Positions 56,315 through 64,000 of a stretch of DNA of 64,000 nucleotides are shown piece by piece. Position 1 is the stretch's first letter. Every line of letters begins with the position of its first letter. A program made the position numbers and the translations under genes. The notes under the pieces are model-generated. The model made no database searches, was not told the origin of the DNA, and saw nothing but the letters and a program-made list of their open reading frames with translations. This stretch comes from Protostelium mycophagum (taxonomy: Eukaryota > Evosea > Variosea > Protosteliida > Protosteliaceae), in the NCBI GenBank assembly GCA_002081555.1, contig KV921122.1:4911-68910 (forward strand), written 5' to 3'.

Positions 56315-59300
56315 ATGAGGTGGCTCATCCTCTCATGTCTTTGGAGTGTAACTCTTTCTTGGAGCTCACCTGAGTTTGATGCCCTGACAAATATATTTTT
56401 GGCTTTAGATGGTTGGGATCTTAATATGATCATATTTGATCTGACATCACAGGACCAAATTGGAGGAACCAAACAGGATGGAACTCTCAACAAAAGGATT
56501 ATTGCCAATATTACGGAATCAATTGTGACGTGAATGGTGTGTCTGTTATCCGGTCATCTTGTAATAATACGTCTCAGGAGCGGTCACATCGTTGAATTTG
56601 GGTAGTAATAATTTATCAGGCATTTTGCCTTCATCTTCAGTTGCTTGGACGCTTTCCAATCTTCTCAAATTGGACCTATCAGATAATCAAATCTCTGGAC
56701 CTCTTCCAAATGATCTTCCCCTTTGGTTGCCGAACCTTCTTTATTTCGATATGTCAAATAATCCTATTTTAAGACAGGGCGGGGTGAGACGAAATGCAAG
56801 GTTTTACAATTAAATCAACATACAGATTCCAGATGGATTTGGAAATTTTAGAAAGCTTCAATATTTCAATATCAGAAATACCTCTGTATCTGGAGTCCTA
56901 TCTCCTCTTCTTAATCAACTACAAAGCCTGCTCATTTTCAATGCAATGAATAATCAACTGCATGGAGATCTGCCCGATCTTTCTCAACTCTCTAATCTCA
57001 CAGAGTTCAATGTACAATCGAATCAGTGAGCGAGATTTTCATCTGATTAGATCTAATCCATCAGATTGACGGGGAAATGTTTCGAATTTCACAACCTGAG
57101 GAATTTAAAGACATTAATACTGGGCCATAATAATATAGAAGGTAGGTGACACCGCCATATTTATTCTATTTTTGGAAATTTTATTCAATATCTAAAAACC
57201 AACCAGGCCCCATCCCAGATTCCATAAACCATGCAACCTCCTTAGAGGTATTCGACGCTGCCAACACGCTGATGACACGCATGCCGGCATCATTATCCAA
57301 TCTGAAAAGTCTGAGTCATTTGAATCTGGCCGTGTCTTCCCTTCAAGGTTCCATCACTGCAGACATCGGGATGTGCCAGAATCTACAAGAGGTAATTTTC
57401 TGAGTATTTTCAAGATATTTTCAGAGAAAAGGATTATTTTGGTGATGGGTGTTGTCATTATAAATGGGATTTACAAAAACGAAAATATCCAGAAAACTCA
57501 GAGAAATTGTCACAGCGTACTTTCTGTGAACACCAAAAAATATTCACAAAAGACACCGAAAAATATCGTTGTAGAATCAAGTGTAGACGGCTGATCATGA
57601 CCAGTTTTACGTGAGTAACAACAGACTGACAGGTGAATTGCCCGAGATATCATCACTCTCCCAACTGAAGATCGTATGTCCACTTCACGAAATTTCTCTG
57701 AAAATTCCCAGCTCGATGTGAGCGGCAACCAATTATCCGGGAATTTATCCGCATCTCTGTGCAAACTTCCAAATTTGGAAATCTTGGATCTGTCAAAGAA
57801 TTTTTTTGTTGGAGAACTACGCGAAATCGGACCAAAAGTCAGATCTTTATTACTAAAAAATAACCACATCAAGGGAGAGGTGTAGATCCCGTTGTAGATG
57901 ACCGACTCACTCGTTGTAGATACCACAAGCTATTTTAGATTCTCCCGCACTACGAGTGATCAGTGAGTGAATTTCGAGAAGTATATTCTAATCTTTCAGA
58001 TCTACGCGAGAACCTTCTAACCGGACGGGCTGTGTTTCCGTCAGAAGCCGCCAAGAGCAGCATAGACACAATAGATTATTCCCATAATGGTCTTGACACC
58101 CCGATTCGAGATATCTCCCACCTAAAACAGGTATTTTATTTCCATTAAAAATTCACTTTTCAACATCTGGGATATTGAATTTTTTCAAATAATCTGGTGG
58201 TATTTTTGAGGATTATTTTATCTTCTGACACGAACTGTCAGTTGAGGAGGTTACGTCTTGATGGTAATCCATTGGGAGGATCCATGAGCCCATTTCCTAC
58301 GAGTCTCATCGAATTGAGCCTCGTCGGGTGTTGTTTGAAAGGCAGCATCCCAAGGGATTTTCCCGCGCTTGTGAATCTACGCTATCTACACCTGTCCCAG
58401 AATAGTCTGACAGAAGTGGTGGGTCTATATTTAGAGGATGATGACGAATGATGACGTCATAGACGGGGGATACATTTTTGGGCATGAGAGATCTTTTGGT
58501 TTTAAGACTGGACCGCAACGGGTTCATCGGGAAAATACCAGATTTTTCCAAGACAAAGTTGGAGGATGTTCTCCTGAATAACAATCAATTTTATGGATCC
58601 GTCCCTGAGACTTTGAGTCTTCCCACGAGTGAGATGCAGATGTCAGATCGACATTTCTGACACCTGTCAGTAAAGAGGTTATCCCTGGCGGATAATCAGC
58701 TGGAAGGGCCAATACCAGATCTGTGCAATATGTCAAACGTGGAGGTTTTCAGTGTGGCCAACAATAAATTGACGGGTACTCCTGCTTTTCTGAAGTGTAT
58801 GACAGATTTGATAGAGGTGAGTTTGTCTGGAATTTTCTGGAAATTTTCTGGAGAATATTGAACCTCAAGATGACATATGAGTAGTTGGATCTCTCCCAGA
58901 ATCAATTATCTGGAGCTATTTTTGACGACAAATTAATCACACAGCTCCACGCGCATCTCGTCCACTTGAATATTTCTGGCAATTCGTTCTCCGGCAACAT
59001 TTTTCAACAGCTCCCTCACTCTTTGGAGCGTTTTGATGCGTCTCATAATAAGTTCACCGATCTCTTGGTGAGTAATATGACGTCATAGCGATGATGTCAT
59101 GCTGATATCATGACAGAATTTGGAATTGATCGGGGAATGGTCTTTGTTAAGCATATGTAATTTGGCAAACAATCTTCTCGGAGGATATTTCTTGGAATTT
59201 TTCTCGGTTGACAGGTGAGAAATTTCCGGGATTTTTCAGGCATGACGTCATCAAACTCATTCAAATTTACACTTTTTTTCTGACTCCGATATTTTCTGAT

Positions 59301-62300
59301 AAATTTCAGAATGCCTCACCTCCAAGAACTCTTGCTGTCAGACAACCGAATGATCGGCCCCATCCCATCTACAATCAGCCAACTGTCAGATTTACGCATC
59401 TTCGACGTGTCAAACAATTTTTTGAGCGGTGATATCCCGTCTTCTCTTCGCAATTTGAAGCAGATGAACAGGCTGTTGTTGGGAGGAAATCAGCTGACCG
59501 TGGTCCAAAAACCCGGAATCGAATTCGTCTTAGAACTTCAGAATCTACAAGTATGTTTGCAGGAAAATCGTATTTGATTTATTCCACCAAAAAACCGAAA
59601 AAAAACTGATCCGTTGTAGTGGCTCAACTTGTCCCACAATAGGATCCATTCCATCTTGCCTCCGATGATCGGTAAGCTGGAACTCGTCATCCTCGACGTG
59701 TCCCACAATCAAATCTGGCTGGAGATCCCCCTCACCCTATACGACACCCTCACGATGACGTCACTGTCCCTGAACAACAACAAACTTACCGGGGTTGTCA
59801 AAAATTTCGCTTCCAGGTTGACATTTTTGGACTTGAGCTCCAATCAATTCTCGGGGGATCTGGATTTTGTGTCAAATCTGTCAATACTGACGCATGTGAA
59901 TCTGAGTCATAATGGGTTTTCAGGTAGGAATTTCAAAATTTGAATTTTTCATTTTGGCGCCAAAATGAAAGTTCTAAAAAAAGCAGGAGGATTTCCATTC
60001 TTCTCGTCCACTCTCAGAATGATAGATCTCAGCAACAACAAAATACCCGATAGAATACGCGTTGGCTCGCAACTAAAAAACATCGAGGTGAATCTACTCG
60101 AAATTTCACCCGAATTTCACGGAAATCTCGTTCAGAGAACTGACGAAGACAGTATTTGGACTTGAGTCGCAATCAGATGCGAGGGGCGATCCCATGTAGG
60201 TTCCCTGCCACTGTGCAATATATAAATCTCAGCCAGAATCTATTTGACGAGGGCTTCTGCGCTTCGTCTTTGCCATTGACCAAGTCCTGCGACATGTCCG
60301 GCAATATGTTCAGTTGTCCGGTCTCTCCTGATGTATGGGATAGTTGTGGGGCGAGGTATTTACATCTTTGAAGTATCCTGCCTTTTGTGTCTTCACAAAA
60401 AAATCATCATGACATGATGATCTCTGAAATGTGACAGATGTAATGCGAGCGATTACACATCAGTGAGTAATATATCAATGCAACTTGAGAAGATTGATGG
60501 CGGCTTGATCGAGCCATTCCTACCAAAGATGTTTCTCGGTGACCTCGCATCCAGAATGTTTATTCTCAAAAACCGACTTGTCTTGATCAACGTCAAAAGT
60601 GGCAGGTAACACTCTGACCGGTTTACAACCAGCCTGATTTGCACAGTGTGAAAGGCTACAGCGTGATTGTAGATATAATGATTAAGCCTCCAGCGAGGGG
60701 TCTCGAAAACCAGGGAAATTCCAACAGATACATTGAGCGCCTTCAGCAAACCCTGACGAGTAACTCTCAATTGATCGGAAGTTACAAGGTGAATTTCCAA
60801 CAAAATTTCAACGAAATTTCGGACTAAAATCGAACAGGTCACTGATCGGGGGATATCTACAATATTTGCTCCGCCCACGTTGACAACTTTCACCACCCCT
60901 GCTACTCAAGTATTTTCCCGCACATTTTCTTCGAAAATTCCCAGAAAAGTCTGACCACCTTCAGATAGACAAGGAACCGGATAACAACCACAAGACGATC
61001 ATAGTGGCGGCGGTTGCCACCTTTGCGTCCGTGACTGTGGTGGTGGTGATCGTCTTCTTTCTGTATCGCAGAGAAGCTGCCAAGTCAAATCCCTATTACA
61101 AACAGTTGATCGATGTCGATTTCTCAAATATCAATCTGGGCGAGGCGAAGAACTCCATCGTGAGTCGTTTCCGTGTCAAATGTGCATTGCCATAACCTGA
61201 TTTGCTGATGATGGCGGGTAAAGTGCTGAGAGTGACAGGTGCCATTCGGTGAACTGAAGAATATGAAGATGATAGGATCAGGCGCATACGGAATAGTTCA
61301 CTTGGCTGATTGGAGGAACGTTCAAGTCGCTGTCAAACAGGTAAGAGTGACGTCATCAAGTGATGAGAGTTTTGGCGGGAGTTTTGTGGTAGTTGTAGAA
61401 AGAAGGGGACTGAGAGAATGACAGATCAAAGCAGAGCACGTGACTGAGAAGCACTTGACAGATTTTATGGTAAAGTGATCTATGTTGTGATTGTGTGTTG
61501 AAGGGAGAGATGATGATGATGTTGCAGAGTGAGATGTCCATACTGAGAAGGCTTCGAGCACATCCGGTGAGTTTTATTATTGTCTGTGATTGTGACAAGA
61601 CTGAGAGAATACAGAATGTGGTCCTGTTGTGAGTACAAGTTTATGATACAAAAAGGTGAAGAAAGTGAAGATTGACATGTTTACAGCATCGGAGTGACGT
61701 TTCCACCAGATCCACTATCTATGGTAAGATATGATGATAATGATAGATATGACATCATGCTGACATTTGACAGATCACGTGAGTCTGATTCTTTGCTTTT
61801 GTGGCATGTGTTTGACATTTTTGTACAGGGAGTATTGTGAGGGCGGGTCGCTTGAGAGTGAGTAATATCATTCGAGGAGATGTATAAATGAATGACATAA
61901 CAATAGGTTATCTGAACTGCACCGACATCGACCGAGAACAGAGGAATCTATTTATACATGGCATCGCGCTCGGGATGCATCATCTTCACCAAGAGAAGGT
62001 CATACATCGGTGAGATTGATCGGAATGCTGTGTGGAATGAGAAGATGTATTGATGTGTACAGAGACTTAGCTGTCAGGAACATACTTCTGTCAAAGTATC
62101 TCGAGCCAAAAGTGACAGACTTTGGGCTATCAAGAGATGCAAAAGACGGATCATCTACAACGCAGAATTGCATAGGACCGATCAAATGGATGGCACCTGA
62201 AGGTAGTTATAGAAATGATGGCTCATGCTGACAAGAACAGCGATCCAAGAACGAAAATACTCTGAGGCGACAGACGTCTGGTCTTTCGGGTGCGTTGTAG

Positions 62301-62683
62301 TTTATGAAAACAGAGCACAGCTAATATGTATTTAGGGTGACAGTGTGGGAGATTGTCACGGTTAGGACGCCGTGGGAAGACATGTCAGCGCCACAAGTTG
62401 CGATTGCGGTAGTAACAGAAGACAAGAGATTACCAATACCAGACACGGAAAAATGGATTCAAGACCTATTAACACGTGAGCTCTCATGATCCTCATTCAT
62501 CATGGCTGATGCGTTCAAGTCTGCTGGAAGAGGAAGCCAGAAGAGAGGCCTAAATTCCAGGAGATATGTGATCTAATCGCAGAAGGAAGTGGAATAACAC
62601 CGCCTCAACACAAGCACGATGAAAAGCCAGACTGGAACACCATGGAACAGTATACCGATGGCTACGGAGTGATACAGTTGTGA
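56315..62683 (+). CDS. LRR receptor-like kinase 2 (paralogue of the 32-39 kb gene)
   Basis: ATG at 56315 opens a signal peptide, MRWLILSCLWSVTLSWS, nearly the same start as its paralogue. About 20 short exons encode plant-type leucine-rich repeats (LLKLDLSDNQISGPLPNDLP; LDLSSNQFSGDLDFVSNLS), then a Cys cap (MSGNMFSCPVSPDVWDSCG), a transmembrane helix SVTVVVVIVFFLYRREA, a juxtamembrane VDFSNINLGEAKNSIV and a complete kinase: IGSGAYGIVHLADW, VAVKQ, SEMSILRRLRAHP, YCEGGSLE, HRDLAVRN, VTDFGLSRDAKDGSSTTQ, GPIKWMAPE, ATDVWSFGVTVWEIVTV, EERPKFQEICDLI. Stop at 62681-62683. It is probably a surface receptor with Tyr or dual specificity; the ligand is unknown. Exons and introns of the kinase part match the first gene almost exactly, while the LRR part does not. 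Confidence 0.9.
61250..62230 (+). repeat. Near-identical inverted segment B (kinase exons and introns of LRR kinase 2)
   Basis: Counterpart of segment A (32600-34010, minus strand). Identity covers introns as well as exons, with only scattered substitutions. One patch around 61910-62035 differs more (LNCTDIDREQRNLFIHG here versus LNHNDIDQDQMNLFLLG). Downstream of ~62.3 kb the two copies diverge visibly. Confidence 0.85.
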
Positions 62684-62848
62684 TGTACATAAAATTTTGT
62701 GAGCCTCTAAAATCCATTCTTTTGCCCCTCTGGATTATTCCAACCTTGTCAGCCTTTCCGGACCGTGCGGTCTTTCTTGAGGCAGAGACAAGCTCTAAAC
62801 AAATATCAAGCAAAATCCTTGAAAGTATGCCACGAAATCCTCACAACT

Positions 62849-64000
62849 TTACTTCCTTTTTACGAGCTTCACTGGGATGTCCTCTGCCGGTCTCAAGGTG
62901 AGGATCATCTTCTGATTTCTTAGAGCGGCCTCTACTCTCTCTCTGTTCCATCCATCTCCAGGACGAACCTCGTATTTCTCCAAGATAGTGCTGACAACCG
63001 CGGTGATCTCGATCGAGGCGAACTTTTTGCCAAAACAAGCGCGTGGACCGTCACCAAAAGTGAGAAATGCTCCTTTTGGCGGAGCTTTATAATCAGGGTC
63101 CCGCGCATCATGTCTGTCCACGTCATCAGCAACTCCACAACAGAGAACAATACATACCTGGATGCTCTGAAAGTGCTCGCGTCATCACCCCACACCTGAG
63201 GATTGTATTGGACACCACTTGTACTGATATCAATCTGTACTCCAGCAGGTAATGTGACGTCGATGCTGCGCATCTTCTGCTCTTGACGAGTCTCCCTCCA
63301 GAGCACCATCACCGCGGGATACATTCTCATGGTCTCTTTTACAAAGCATTGCAAGTAGACCAAACTACTATAGTCAGAATACTGGACAGCTCTGTTCCCA
63401 ACAGCTGCTTTGATCTGTTTCGGTCAGACGTGTCAATCTGACATAATTTATTTGACGTACTTCGTCTCGGATTTTCTGTTGTTCCTCGGGGTAGATGGAC
63501 AACAAAATGAGGACATTAGCAATAGTTCCACCACTTGTTTCGTGCCCAGCTGTCAGCATAAAGAAGCTGTTGCCAACGGATTCACTGTCCGAGAGGCTGC
63601 GATCAAATAAACATTTTTGTTGTGATTTCGCATTCTTACTCGGAACGGGCAAGTGCAGCCATAAGATTTTCTTTACGACCTTCGGCAGGAGCGTCCTCTC
63701 TTCCCGATTCCAAGATAGTCCTCACATATGACACGAATTCGTCCACCCTGAAAACCCTCACCAAAAGAAATAAGTAACACTAAATCAAAACTCACACTCG
63801 TTTCATATACGTGAATTTGGGTATGGGCACCCAGAACAGATTTCTGAAGAGAAAAACAATCAAAAAATTGTCGAGCACATCTCTGATCGCACGCTGGAAA
63901 GACAAAGAATGACCTTGCCACGCAACGCTGGAAGACGCGTCCCATCCAAATTTAACCCCAAATCCTGAAAAGTCCATCAAAATCGTGTTGCAGATTGAAG
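62849..64000 (-). CDS. Cytochrome P450, N-terminus outside the window
   Basis: The C-terminal two-thirds of a P450 monooxygenase; the gene runs off the right edge. The I-helix has FMLTAGHETSGGTIANVLIL (AGHETS for the usual AG.DTT), the K helix FVKETMRMYPAVMVLWRETR (ExxR kept), the PERF-like region YNPQVWGDDASTFRASRY, and the heme loop FLTFGDGPRACFGKKFASIE with the FxxGxRxCxG cysteine. It ends EDIPVKLVKRK with the stop at 62849. Three or more introns. The heme and I-helix motifs are those of a class II, ER-type enzyme; substrate unknown. Convergent with LRR kinase 2, 165 bp apart. Confidence 0.93.

Overview
The window looks like nuclear DNA of a unicellular eukaryote, most probably an amoebozoan of the protosteloid or Acanthamoeba-like kind (inference). 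The evidence is dense gene packing on both strands, many very short introns (about 35-60 nt, GTRAG..YAG), receptor-like kinases pairing plant-type leucine-rich repeats with an HRDLAVRN (TK/TKL-like) kinase, and a set of clearly eukaryotic housekeeping genes. Nearly all genes are split, some into more than 20 exons. No virus, retroelement or transposon was recognised.

Layout. 0.7-3.4 kb: an unresolved fragment and an uncharacterised multi-exon protein (-). 3.7-6.0 kb: CDP-alcohol phosphotransferase (+). 6.2-8.1 kb: an intronless unknown protein and a non-RD protein kinase (-). 9.0-16.3 kb: a ~30-exon NT-C2/coiled-coil/DIL protein (+). 16.5-19.0 kb: SK-type channel with an atypical filter (-), divergent from an NDUFAF2 complex I assembly factor (+). 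20.5-24.2 kb: three unknown genes. 24.9-26.2 kb: alpha-arrestin (+). 26.3-29.2 kb: MORN/coiled-coil/RING protein (-). 29.3-30.2 kb: CDCA7-like zinc finger (-). 30.4-31.7 kb: two small genes (+). 32.1-38.8 kb: LRR receptor kinase 1 (-), broken by an assembly gap. 39.0-43.9 kb: ARMH3 homologue, a polyQ protein and a C2H2 protein (-). 44.5-46.0 kb: glycerophosphodiester phosphodiesterase (+), followed by a solitary 5S rRNA gene. 46.4-49.8 kb: LKB1-like kinase (-), a tiny protein (+) and a VTT-domain protein (+). 50.5-56.0 kb: L-2-hydroxyglutarate dehydrogenase (-), RTA1-like protein (+), DRG2 GTPase (-). 56.3-62.7 kb: LRR receptor kinase 2 (+). 62.8-64 kb: cytochrome P450 (-), running off the edge.

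The two LRR receptor kinases are inverted paralogues with their 5' ends facing each other across 17.5 kb. Their kinase exons and the introns between them are almost identical while the LRR parts are well diverged, which points to recent gene conversion or recombination.

The most unusual signal is in the introns. They reuse a small vocabulary of short, mostly palindromic words in genes on both strands: TCTACAACGATGTA and its core CTACAACGA (about 50 sites), paired GAAATTTC palindromes, TGACGTCA, and TTTGGCGGGAAA. Some introns end exactly on the first word (..GTTGTAG|). This could be a splicing or regulatory code, or the remains of introner-like elements that spread introns through the genome.
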